Assembly (NCBI GenBank): GCA_028622995.1
Contig: JAJQJQ010000014.1
Location: 4,554,247 to 4,618,246 of the forward strand
DNA: 64,000 nucleotides
DNA from: Panagrolaimus kolymaensis
Lineage: Eukaryota > Nematoda > Chromadorea > Rhabditida > Panagrolaimidae
Direction: 5' to 3'
The notes beneath the pieces are model-generated. The model saw only the letters and a list, made by a program, of their open reading frames with translations, made no database searches and was not told the DNA's origin. Made by a program: the position numbers and the translations under genes. Below, piece after piece: positions 1 to 12,945 of the stretch (positions within the stretch are counted from its first letter, which is position 1; each line of letters begins with the position of its first letter).

Positions 1-1224
1 TGAAAAAATTAACTCAAATCGAGTATGTGATTTGGAGATTCTTAAAATAGCTTCTTTATGAACGCTTGCATTTATTTTCATAGAGGGAAAGATTTTATTT
101 TTGTCGCTTTCAAAATTAGAAACAAAAAATATTATTTGAAAAAATTAACTCAAATCGAGTATGTGATTTGGAGATTCTTAAAATAGCTTCTTTATGAACG
201 CTTGCATTTATTTTCATAGAGGGAAAGATTTTATTTTTGCCGCTGTCAAAATTAGAAACAAAAAATATTATTTGAAAAAATTAACTCAAATCGAGTATGT
301 GATTTGGAGATTCTTAAAATAGCTTCTTTATGAACGCTTGCATTTATTTTCATAGAGGGAAAGATTTTATTTTTGTCGCTGTCAAAATTAGAAACAAAAA
401 ATATTATTTGAAAAAATTAACTCAAATCGAGTATGTGATTTGGAGATTCTTAAAATAGCTTCTTTATGAACGCTTGCATTTATTTTCATAGAGGGAAAGA
501 TTTTATTTTTGTCGCTTTCAAAATTAGAAACAAAAAATATTATTTGAAAAAATTAACTCAAATCGAGTATGTGATTTGGAGATTCTTAAAATAGCTTCTT
601 TATGAACGCTTGCATTTATTTTCATAGAGGGAAAGATTTTATTTTTGCCGCTGTCAAAATTAGAAACAAAAAATATTATTTGAAAAAATTAACTCAAATC
701 GAGTATGTGATTTGGAGATTCTTAAAATAGCTTCTTTATGAACGCTTGCATTTATTTTCATAGAGGGAAAGATTTTATTTTTGTCGCTGTCAAAATTAGA
801 AACAAAAAATATTATTTGAAAAAATTAACTCAAATCGAGTATGTGATTTGGAGATTCTTAAAATAGCTTCTTTATGAACGCTTGCATTTATTTTCATAGA
901 GGGAAAGATTTTATTTTTGTCGCTTTCAAAATTAGAAACAAAAAATATTATTTGAAAAAATTAACTCAAATCGAGTATGTGATTTGGAGATTCTTAAAAT
1001 AGCTTCTTTATGAACGCTTGCATTTATTTTCATAGAGGGAAAGATTTTATTTTTGCCGCTGTCAAAATTAGAAACAAAAAATATTATTTGAAAAAATTAA
1101 CTCAAATCGAGTATGTGATTTGGAGATTCTTAAAATAGCTTCTTTATGAACGCTTGCATTTATTTTCATAGAGGGAAAGATTTTATTTTTGTCGCTGTCA
1201 AAATTAGAAACAAAAAATATTATT
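1..1224. repeat. Higher-order repeat: 408-bp trimer, three copies
   Basis: Monomers 1-9 follow a strict three-step cycle in the short box before TCAAAATTAG: GTCGCTT, then GCCGCTG, then GTCGCTG. The cycle breaks after 1,224 (monomers 10-11 skip the middle type) and a block-B monomer follows at 1497-1633. It resumes for two more copies at 1770-2585. The GCC variant is seen only in this left part of the array, so this is a local amplification. Confidence 0.9.
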
Positions 1225-3677
1225 TGAAAAAATTAACTCAAATCGAGTATGTGATTTGGAGATTCTTAAAATAGCTTCTTTATGAACGCTTGCATTTATT
1301 TTCATAGAGGGAAAGATTTTATTTTTGTCGCTTTCAAAATTAGAAACAAAAAATATTATTTGAAAAAATTAACTCAAATCGAGTATGTGATTTGGAGATT
1401 CTTAAAATAGCTTCTTTATGAACGCTTGCATTTATTTTCATAGAGGGAAAGATTTTATTTTTGTCGCTGTCAAAATTAGAAACAAAAAATATTATTTGAA
1501 AAAATTAACTCAAATCGAGTATGTGATTTGGAGATTCTTAAAATAGCTTCTTTATGAACGCTTGCATTTAAATTTTGTTGAAGAAATTTATTAATTTTTG
1601 TCGTTGTCAAAATTAGAAACAAAAAATATTATTTGAAAAAATTAACTCAAATCGAGTATGTGATTTGGAGATTCTTAAAATAGCTTCTTTATGAACGCTT
1701 GCATTTATTTTCATAGAGGGAAAGATTTTATTTTTGTCGCTGTCAAAATTAGAAACAAAAAATATTATTTGAAAAAATTAACTCAAATCGAGTATGTGAT
1801 TTGGAGATTCTTAAAATAGCTTCTTTATGAACGCTTGCATTTATTTTCATAGAGGGAAAGATTTTATTTTTGTCGCTTTCAAAATTAGAAACAAAAAATA
1901 TTATTTGAAAAAATTAACTCAAATCGAGTATGTGATTTGGAGATTCTTAAAATAGCTTCTTTATGAACGCTTGCATTTATTTTCATAGAGGGAAAGATTT
2001 TATTTTTGCCGCTGTCAAAATTAGAAACAAAAAATATTATTTGAAAAAATTAACTCAAATCGAGTATGTGATTTGGAGATTCTTAAAATAGCTTCTTTAT
2101 GAACGCTTGCATTTATTTTCATAGAGGGAAAGATTTTATTTTTGTCGCTGTCAAAATTAGAAACAAAAAATATTATTTGAAAAAATTAACTCAAATCGAG
2201 TATGTGATTTGGAGATTCTTAAAATAGCTTCTTTATGAACGCTTGCATTTATTTTCATAGAGGGAAAGATTTTATTTTTGTCGCTTTCAAAATTAGAAAC
2301 AAAAAATATTATTTGAAAAAATTAACTCAAATCGAGTATGTGATTTGGAGATTCTTAAAATAGCTTCTTTATGAACGCTTGCATTTATTTTCATAGAGGG
2401 AAAGATTTTATTTTTGCCGCTGTCAAAATTAGAAACAAAAAATATTATTTGAAAAAATTAACTCAAATCGAGTATGTGATTTGGAGATTCTTAAAATAGC
2501 TTCTTTATGAACGCTTGCATTTATTTTCATAGAGGGAAAGATTTTATTTTTGTCGCTGTCAAAATTAGAAACAAAAAATATTATTTGAAAAAATTAACTC
2601 AAATCGAGTATGTGATTTGGAGATTCTTAAAATAGCTTCTTTATGAACGCTTGCATTTATTTTCATAGAGGGAAAGATTTTATTTTTGTCGCTTTCAAAA
2701 TTAGAAACAAAAAATATTATTTGAAAAAATTAACTCAAATCGAGTATGTGATTTGGAGATTCTTAAAATAGCTTCTTTATGAACGCTTGCATTTATTTTC
2801 ATAGAGGGAAAGATTTTATTTTTGTCGCTGTCAAAATTAGAAACAAAAAATATTATTTGAAAAAATTAACTCAAATCGAGTATGTGATTTGGAGATTCTT
2901 AAAATAGCTTCTTTATGAACGCTTGCATTTAAATTTTGTTGAAGAAATTTATTAATTTTTGTCGTTGTCAAAATTAGAAACAAAAAATATTATTTGAAAA
3001 AATTAACTCAAATCGAGTATGTGATTTGGAGATTCTTAAAATAGCTTCTTTATGAACGCTTGCATTTATTTTCATAGAGGGAAAGATTTTATTTTTGTCG
3101 CTGTCAAAATTAGAAACAAAAAATATTATTTGAAAAAATTAACTCAAATCGAGTATGTGATTTGGAGATTCTTAAAATAGCTTCTTTATGAACGCTTGCA
3201 TTTAAATTTTGTTGAAGAAATTTATTAATTTTTGTCGTTGTCAAAATTAGAAACAAAAAATATTATTTGAAAAAATTAACTCAAATCGAGTATGTGATTT
3301 GGAGATTCTTAAAATAGCTTCTTTATGAACGCTTGCATTTATTTTCATAGAGGGAAAGATTTTATTTTTGTCGCTGTCAAAATTAGAAACAAAAAATATT
3401 ATTTGAAAAAATTAACTCAAATCGAGTATGTGATTTGGAGATTCTTAAAATAGCTTCTTTATGAACGCTTGCATTTAAATTTTGTTGAAGAAATTTATTA
3501 ATTTTTGTCGTTGTCAAAATTAGAAACAAAAAATATTATTTGAAAAAATTAACTCAAATCGAGTATGTGATTTGGAGATTCTTAAAATAGCTTCTTTATG
3601 AACGCTTGCATTTAAATTTTGTTGAAGAAATTTATTAATTTTTGTCGTTGTCAAAATTAGAAACAAAAAATATTATT

Positions 3678-6600
3678 TGAAAAAATTAACTCAAATCGAG
3701 TATGTGATTTGGAGATTCTTAAAATAGCTTCTTTATGAACGCTTGCATTTATTTTCATAGAGGGAAAGATTTTATTTTTGTCGCTTTCAAAATTAGAAAC
3801 AAAAAATATTATTTGAAAAAATTAACTCAAATCGAGTATGTGATTTGGAGATTCTTAAAATAGCTTCTTTATGAACGCTTGCATTTATTTTCATAGAGGG
3901 AAAGATTTTATTTTTGTCGCTTTCAAAATTAGAAACAAAAAATATTATTTGAAAAAATTAACTCAAATCGAGTATGTGATTTGGAGATTCTTAAAATAGC
4001 TTCTTTATGAACGCTTGCATTTATTTTCATAGAGGGAAAGATTTTATTTTTGTCGCTGTCAAAATTAGAAACAAAAAATATTATTTGAAAAAATTAACTC
4101 AAATCGAGTATGTGATTTGGAGATTCTTAAAATAGCTTCTTTATGAACGCTTGCATTTATTTTCATAGAGGGAAAGATTTTATTTTTGTCGCTGTCAAAA
4201 TTAGAAACAAAAAATATTATTTGAAAAAATTAACTCAAATCGAGTATGTGATTTGGAGATTCTTAAAATAGCTTCTTTATGAACGCTTGCATTTATTTTC
4301 ATAGAGGGAAAGATTTTATTTTTGTCGCTTTCAAAATTAGAAACAAAAAATATTATTTGAAAAAATTAACTCAAATCGAGTATGTGATTTGGAGATTCTT
4401 AAAATAGCTTCTTTATGAACGCTTGCATTTATTTTCATAGAGGGAAAGATTTTATTTTTGTCGCTGTCAAAATTAGAAACAAAAAATATTATTTGAAAAA
4501 ATTAACTCAAATCGAGTATGTGATTTGGAGATTCTTAAAATAGCTTCTTTATGAACGCTTGCATTTATTTTCATAGAGGGAAAGATTTTATTTTTGTCGC
4601 TTTCAAAATTAGAAACAAAAAATATTATTTGAAAAAATTAACTCAAATCGAGTATGTGATTTGGAGATTCTTAAAATAGCTTCTTTATGAACGCTTGCAT
4701 TTATTTTCATAGAGGGAAAGATTTTATTTTTGTCGCTTTCAAAATTAGAAACAAAAAATATTATTTGAAAAAATTAACTCAAATCGAGTATGTGATTTGG
4801 AGATTCTTAAAATAGCTTCTTTATGAACGCTTGCATTTATTTTCATAGAGGGAAAGATTTTATTTTTGTCGCTGTCAAAATTAGAAACAAAAAATATTAT
4901 TTGAAAAAATTAACTCAAATCGAGTATGTGATTTGGAGATTCTTAAAATAGCTTCTTTATGAACGCTTGCATTTATTTTCATAGAGGGAAAGATTTTATT
5001 TTTGTCGCTGTCAAAATTAGAAACAAAAAATATTATTTGAAAAAATTAACTCAAATCGAGTATGTGATTTGGAGATTCTTAAAATAGCTTCTTTATGAAC
5101 GCTTGCATTTATTTTCATAGAGGGAAAGATTTTATTTTTGTCGCTTTCAAAATTAGAAACAAAAAATATTATTTGAAAAAATTAACTCAAATCGAGTATG
5201 TGATTTGGAGATTCTTAAAATAGCTTCTTTATGAACGCTTGCATTTATTTTCATAGAGGGAAAGATTTTATTTTTGTCGCTGTCAAAATTAGAAACAAAA
5301 AATATTATTTGAAAAAATTAACTCAAATCGAGTATGTGATTTGGAGATTCTTAAAATAGCTTCTTTATGAACGCTTGCATTTAAATTTTGTTGAAGAAAT
5401 TTATTAATTTTTGTCGTTGTCAAAATTAGAAACAAAAAATATTATTTGAAAAAATTAACTCAAATCGAGTATGTGATTTGGAGATTCTTAAAATAGCTTC
5501 TTTATGAACGCTTGCATTTATTTTCATAGAGGGAAAGATTTTATTTTTGTCGCTGTCAAAATTAGAAACAAAAAATATTATTTGAAAAAATTAACTCAAA
5601 TCGAGTATGTGATTTGGAGATTCTTAAAATAGCTTCTTTATGAACGCTTGCATTTATTTTCATAGAGGGAAAGATTTTATTTTTGTCGCTGTCAAAATTA
5701 GAAACAAAAAATATTATTTGAAAAAATTAACTCAAATCGAGTATGTGATTTGGAGATTCTTAAAATAGCTTCTTTATGAACGCTTGCATTTAAATTTTGT
5801 TGAAGAAATTTATTAATTTTTGTCGTTGTCAAAATTAGAAACAAAAAATATTATTTGAAAAAATTAACTCAAATCGAGTATGTGATTTGGAGATTCTTAA
5901 AATAGCTTCTTTATGAACGCTTGCATTTATTTTCATAGAGGGAAAGATTTTATTTTTGTCGCTTTCAAAATTAGAAACAAAAAATATTATTTGAAAAAAT
6001 TAACTCAAATCGAGTATGTGATTTGGAGATTCTTAAAATAGCTTCTTTATGAACGCTTGCATTTATTTTCATAGAGGGAAAGATTTTATTTTTGTCGCTT
6101 TCAAAATTAGAAACAAAAAATATTATTTGAAAAAATTAACTCAAATCGAGTATGTGATTTGGAGATTCTTAAAATAGCTTCTTTATGAACGCTTGCATTT
6201 ATTTTCATAGAGGGAAAGATTTTATTTTTGTCGCTGTCAAAATTAGAAACAAAAAATATTATTTGAAAAAATTAACTCAAATCGAGTATGTGATTTGGAG
6301 ATTCTTAAAATAGCTTCTTTATGAACGCTTGCATTTATTTTCATAGAGGGAAAGATTTTATTTTTGTCGCTGTCAAAATTAGAAACAAAAAATATTATTT
6401 GAAAAAATTAACTCAAATCGAGTATGTGATTTGGAGATTCTTAAAATAGCTTCTTTATGAACGCTTGCATTTATTTTCATAGAGGGAAAGATTTTATTTT
6501 TGTCGCTTTCAAAATTAGAAACAAAAAATATTATTTGAAAAAATTAACTCAAATCGAGTATGTGATTTGGAGATTCTTAAAATAGCTTCTTTATGAACGC

Positions 6601-7495
6601 TTGCATTTATTTTCATAGAGGGAAAGATTTTATTTTTGTCGCTGTCAAAATTAGAAACAAAAAATATTATTTGAAAAAATTAACTCAAATCGAGTATGTG
6701 ATTTGGAGATTCTTAAAATAGCTTCTTTATGAACGCTTGCATTTATTTTCATAGAGGGAAAGATTTTATTTTTGTCGCTTTCAAAATTAGAAACAAAAAA
6801 TATTATTTGAAAAAATTAACTCAAATCGAGTATGTGATTTGGAGATTCTTAAAATAGCTTCTTTATGAACGCTTGCATTTATTTTCATAGAGGGAAAGAT
6901 TTTATTTTTGTCGCTTTCAAAATTAGAAACAAAAAATATTATTTGAAAAAATTAACTCAAATCGAGTATGTGATTTGGATATTCTTAAAATAGCTTCTTT
7001 ATGAACGCTTGCATTTATTTTCATAGAGGGAAAGATTTTATTTTTGTCGCTGTCAAAATTAGAAACAAAAAATATTATTTGAAAAAATTAACTCAAATCG
7101 AGTATGTGATTTGGAGATTCTTAAAATAGCTTCTTTATGAACGCTTGCATTTATTTTCATAGAGGGAAAGATTTTATTTTTGTCGCTGTCAAAATTAGAA
7201 ACAAAAAATATTATTTGAAAAAATTAACTCAAATCGAGTATGTGATTTGGAGATTCTTAAAATAGCTTCTTTATGAACGCTTGCATTTATTTTCATAGAG
7301 GGAAAGATTTTATTTTTGTCGCTTTCAAAATTAGAAACAAAAAATATTATTTGAAAAAATTAACTCAAATCGAGTATGTGATTTGGAGATTCTTAAAATA
7401 GCTTCTTTATGAACGCTTGCATTTATTTTCATAGAGGGAAAGATTTTATTTTTGTCGCTGTCAAAATTAGAAACAAAAAATATTATTTGAAAAAA
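3678..7495. repeat. Large tandem duplication: 16-monomer unit of 2,178 bp
   Basis: Sixteen monomers at 3678-5855 have the type order A1 A1 A3 A3 A1 A3 A1 A1 A3 A3 A1 A3 B A3 A3 B, where A1 has GTCGCTT, A3 has GTCGCTG and B is the alternative block. The same order restarts at 5856 and holds through the thirteenth monomer (a B near 7,490-7,630) before diverging. A single substitution (TTTGGATATTC near 6,976) marks the second copy. This indicates a recent segmental duplication within the array. Confidence 0.8.
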
Positions 7496-10400
7496 TTAAC
7501 TCAAATCGAGTATGTGATTTGGAGATTCTTAAAATAGCTTCTTTATGAACGCTTGCATTTAAATTTTGTTGAAGAAATTTATTAATTTTTGTCGTTGTCA
7601 AAATTAGAAACAAAAAATATTATTTGAAAAAATTAACTCAAATCGAGTATGTGATTTGGAGATTCTTAAAATAGCTTCTTTATGAACGCTTGCATTTATT
7701 TTCATAGAGGGAAAGATTTTATTTTTGTCGCTGTCAAAATTAGAAACAAAAAATATTATTTGAAAAAATTAACTCAAATCGAGTATGTGATTTGGAGATT
7801 CTTAAAATAGCTTCTTTATGAACGCTTGCATTTAAATTTTGTTGAAGAAATTTATTAATTTTTGTCGTTGTCAAAATTAGAAACAAAAAATATTATTTGA
7901 AAAAATTAACTCAAATCGAGTATGTGATTTGGAGATTCTTAAAATAGCTTCTTTATGAACGCTTGCATTTATTTTCATAGAGGGAAAGATTTTATTTTTG
8001 TCGCTGTCAAAATTAGAAACAAAAAATATTATTTGAAAAAATTAACTCAAATCGAGTATGTGATTTGGAGATTCTTAAAATAGCTTCTTTATGAACGCTT
8101 GCATTTAAATTTTGTTGAAGAAATTTATTAATTTTTGTCGTTGTCAAAATTAGAAACAAAAAATATTATTTGAAAAAATTAACTCAAATCGAGTATGTGA
8201 TTTGGAGATTCTTAAAATAGCTTCTTTATGAACGCTTGCATTTAAATTTTGTTGAAGAAATTTATTAATTTTTGTCGCTTTCAAAATTAGAAACAAAAAA
8301 TATTATTTGAAAAAATTAACTCAAATCGAGTATGTGATTTGGAGATTCTTAAAATAGCTTCTTTATGAACGCTTGCATTTATTTTCATAGAGGGAAAGAT
8401 TTTATTTTTGTCGCTGTCAAAATTAGAAACAAAAAATATTATTTGAAAAAATTAACTCAAATCGAGTATGTGATTTGGAGATTCTTAAAATAGCTTCTTT
8501 ATGAACGCTTGCATTTAAATTTTGTTGAAGAAATTTATTAATTTTTGTCGCTTTCAAAATTAGAAACAAAAAATATTATTTGAAAAAATTAACTCAAATC
8601 GAGTATGTGATTTGGAGATTCTTAAAATAGCTTCTTTATGAACGCTTGCATTTATTTTCATAGAGGGAAAGATTTTATTTTTGTCGCTGTCAAAATTAGA
8701 AACAAAAAATATTATTTGAAAAAATTAACTCAAATCGAGTATGTGATTTGGAGATTCTTAAAATAGCTTCTTTATGAACGCTTGCATTTATTTTCATAGA
8801 GAGAAAGATTTTATTTTTGTCGCTTTCAAAATTAGAAACAAAAAATATTATTTGAAAAAATTAACTCAAATCGAGTATGTGATTTGGAGATTCTTAAAAT
8901 AGCTTCTTTATGAACGCTTGCATTTATTTTCATAGAGGGAAAGATTTTATTTTTGTCGCTGTCAAAATTAGAAACAAAAAATATTATTTGAAAAAATTAA
9001 CTCAAATCGAGTATGTGATTTGGAGATTCTTAAAATAGCTTCTTTATGAACGCTTGCATTTAAATTTTGTTGAAGAAATTTATTAATTTTTGTCGTTGTC
9101 AAAATTAGAAACAAAAAATATTATTTGAAAAAATTAACTCAAATCGAGTATGTGATTTGGAGATTCTTAAAATAGCTTCTTTATGAACGCTTGCATTTAT
9201 TTTCATAGAGGGAAAGATTTTATTTTTGTCGCTTTCAAAATTAGAAACAAAAAATATTATTTGAAAAAATTAACTCAAATCGAGTATGTGATTTGGAGAT
9301 TCTTAAAATAGCTTCTTTATGAACGCTTGCATTTATTTTCATAGAGGGAAAGATTTTATTTTTGTCGCTGTCAAAATTAGAAACAAAAAATATTATTTGA
9401 AAAAATTAACTCAAATCGAGTATGTGATTTGGAGATTCTTAAAATAGCTTCTTTATGAACGCTTGCATTTAAATTTTGTTGAAGAAATTTATTAATTTTT
9501 GTCGCTGTCAAAATTAGAAACAAAAAATATTATTTGAAAAAATTAACTCAAATCGAGTATGTGATTTGGAGATTCTTAAAATAGCTTCTTTATGAACGCT
9601 TGCATTTATTTTCATAGAGGGAAAGATTTTATTTTTGTCGCTGTCAAAATTAGAAACAAAAAATATTATTTGAAAAAATTAACTCAAATCGAGTATGTGA
9701 TTTGGAGATTCTTAAAATAGCTTCTTTATGAACGCTTGCATTTAAATTTTGTTGAAGAAATTTATTAATTTTTGTCGTTGTCAAAATTAGAAACAAAAAA
9801 TATTATTTGAAAAAATTAACTCAAATCGAGTATGTGATTTGGAGATTCTTAAAATAGCTTCTTTATGAACGCTTGCATTTATTTTCATAGAGGGAAAGAT
9901 TTTATTTTTGTCGCTTTCAAAATTAGAAACAAAAAATATTATTTGAAAAAATTAACTCAAATCGAGTATGTGATTTGGAGATTCTTAAAATAGCTTCTTT
10001 ATGAACGCTTGCATTTATTTTCATAGAGGGAAAGATTTTATTTTTGTCGCTGTCAAAATTAGAAACAAAAAATATTTTTTGAAAAAATTAACTCAAATCG
10101 AGTATGTGATTTGGAGATTCTTAAAATAGCTTCTTTATGAACGCTTGCATTTATTTTCATAGAGGGAAAGATTTTATTTTTGTCGCTGTCAAAATTAGAA
10201 ACAAAAAATATTATTTGAAAAAATTAACTCAAATCGAGTATGTGATTTGGAGATTCTTAAAATAGCTTCTTTATGAACGCTTGCATTTATTTTCATAGAG
10301 GGAAAGATTTTATTTTTGTCGCTGTCAAAATTAGAAACAAAAAATATTATTTGAAAAAATTAACTCAAATCGAGTATGTGATTTGGAGATTCTTAAAATA

Positions 10401-11853
10401 GCTTCTTTATGAACGCTTGCATTTATTTTCATAGAGGGAAAGATTTTATTTTTGTCGCTTTCAAAATTAGAAACAAAAAATATTATTTGAAAAAATTAAC
10501 TCAAATCGAGTATGTGATTTGGAGATTCTTAAAATAGCTTCTTTATGAACGCTTGCATTTATTTTCATAGAGGGAAAGATTTTATTTTTGTCGCTGTCAA
10601 AATTAGAAACAAAAAATATTATTTGAAAAAATTAACTCAAATCGAGTATGTGATTTGGAGATTCTTAAAATAGCTTCTTTATGAACGCTTGCATTTATTT
10701 TCATAGAGGGAAAGATTTTATTTTTGTCGCTGTCAAAATTAGAAACAAAAAATATTATTTGAAAAAATTAACTCAAATCGAGTATGTGATTTGGAGATTC
10801 TTAAAATAGCTTCTTTATGAACGCTTGCATTTAAATTTTGTTGAAGAAATTTATTAATTTTTGTCGTTGTCAAAATTAGAAACAAAAAATATTATTTGAA
10901 AAAATTAACTCAAATCGAGTATGTGATTTGGAGATTCTTAAAATAGCTTCTTTATGAACGCTTGCATTTATTTTCATAGAGGGAAAGATTTTATTTTTGT
11001 CGCTGTCAAAATTAGAAACAAAAAATATTATTTGAAAAAATTAACTCAAATCGAGTATGTGATTTGGAGATTCTTAAAATAGCTTCTTTATGAACGCTTG
11101 CATTTAAATTTTGTTGAAGAAATTTATTAATTTTTGTCGTTGTCAAAATTAGAAACAAAAAATATTATTTGAAAAAATTAACTCAAATCGAGTATGTGAT
11201 TTGGAGATTCTTAAAATAGCTTCTTTATGAACGCTTGCATTTATTTTCATAGAGGGAAAGATTTTATTTTTGTCGCTTTCAAAATTAGAAACAAAAAATA
11301 TTATTTGAAAAAATTAACTCAAATCGAGTATGTGATTTGGAGATTCTTAAAATAGCTTCTTTATGAACGCTTGCATTTAAATTTTGTTGAAGAAATTTAT
11401 TAATTTTTGTCGTTGTCAAAATTAGAAACAAAAAATATTATTTGAAAAAATTAACTCAAATCGAGTATGTGATTTGGAGATTCTTAAAATAGCTTCTTTA
11501 TGAACGCTTGCATTTAAATTTTGTTGAAGAAATTTATTAATTTTTGTCGTTGTCAAAATTAGAAACAAAAAATATTATTTGAAAAAATTAACTCAAATCG
11601 AGTATGTGATTTGGAGATTCTTAAAATAGCTTCTTTATGAACGCTTGCATTTAAATTTTGTTGAAGAAATTTATTAATTTTTGTCGTTGTCAAAATTAGA
11701 AACAAAAAATATTATTTGAAAAAATTAACTCAAATCGAGTATGTGATTTGGAGATTCTTAAAATAGCTTCTTTATGAACGCTTGCATTTAAATTTTGTTG
11801 AAGAAATTTATTAATTTTTGTCGTTGTCAAAATTAGAAACAAAAAATATTATT

Positions 11854-12945
11854 TGAAAAAATTAACTCAAATCGAGTATGTGATTTGGAGATTCTTAAAA
11901 TAGCTTCTTTATGAACGCTTGCATTTATTTTCATAGAGAGAAAGATTTTATTTTTGTCGCTTTCAAAATTAGAAACAAAAAATATTTTTTGAAAAAATTA
12001 ACTCAAATCGAGTATGTGATTTGGAGATTCTTAAAATAGCTTCTTTATGAACGCTTGCATTTAAATTTTGTTGAAGAAATTTATTAATTTTTGTCGTTGT
12101 CAAAATTAGAAACAAAAAATATTATTTGAAAAAATTAACTCAAATCGAGTATGTGATTTGGAGATTCTTAAAATAGCTTCTTTATGAACGCTTGCATTTA
12201 AATTTTGTTGAAGAAATTTATTAATTTTTGTCGTTGTCAAAATTAGAAACAAAAAATATTATTTGAAAAAATTAACTCAAATCGAGTATGTGATTTGGAG
12301 ATTCTTAAAATAGCTTCTTTATGAACGCTTGCATTTATTTTCATAGAGGGAAAGATTTTATTTTTGTCGCTGTCAAAATTAGAAACAAAAAATATTATTT
12401 GAAAAAATTAACTCAAATCGAGTATGTGATTTGGAGATTCTTAAAATAGCTTCTTTATGAACGCTTGCATTTATTTTCATAGAGAGAAAGATTTTATTTT
12501 TGTCGCTTTCAAAATTAGAAACAAAAAATATTTTTTGAAAAAATTAACTCAAATCGAGTATGTGATTTGGAGATTCTTAAAATAGCTTCTTTATGAACGC
12601 TTGCATTTAAATTTTGTTGAAGAAATTTATTAATTTTTGTCGTTGTCAAAATTAGAAACAAAAAATATTATTTGAAAAAATTAACTCAAATCGAGTATGT
12701 GATTTGGAGATTCTTAAAATAGCTTCTTTATGAACGCTTGCATTTAAATTTTGTTGAAGAAATTTATTAATTTTTGTCGTTGTCAAAATTAGAAACAAAA
12801 AATATTATTTGAAAAAATTAACTCAAATCGAGTATGTGATTTGGAGATTCTTAAAATAGCTTCTTTATGAACGCTTGCATTTATTTTCATAGAGGGAAAG
12901 ATTTTATTTTTGTCGCTGTCAAAATTAGAAACAAAAAATATTATT
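11854..12945. repeat. Higher-order repeat: 546-bp tetramer, two copies
   Basis: Two consecutive copies (11854-12399 and 12400-12945) have the same monomer order: an A monomer with the linked variants AGAGAGAAAG and AATATTTTTT, then B, B, and A with GTCGCTG. The marker AATATTTTTT occurs at 11981 and 12527, 546 bp apart, which equals 4 x 136 + 2 for the two 137-bp B monomers. The linked marker pair recurs near 14,390-14,448, so the unit has spread locally. Confidence 0.85.
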
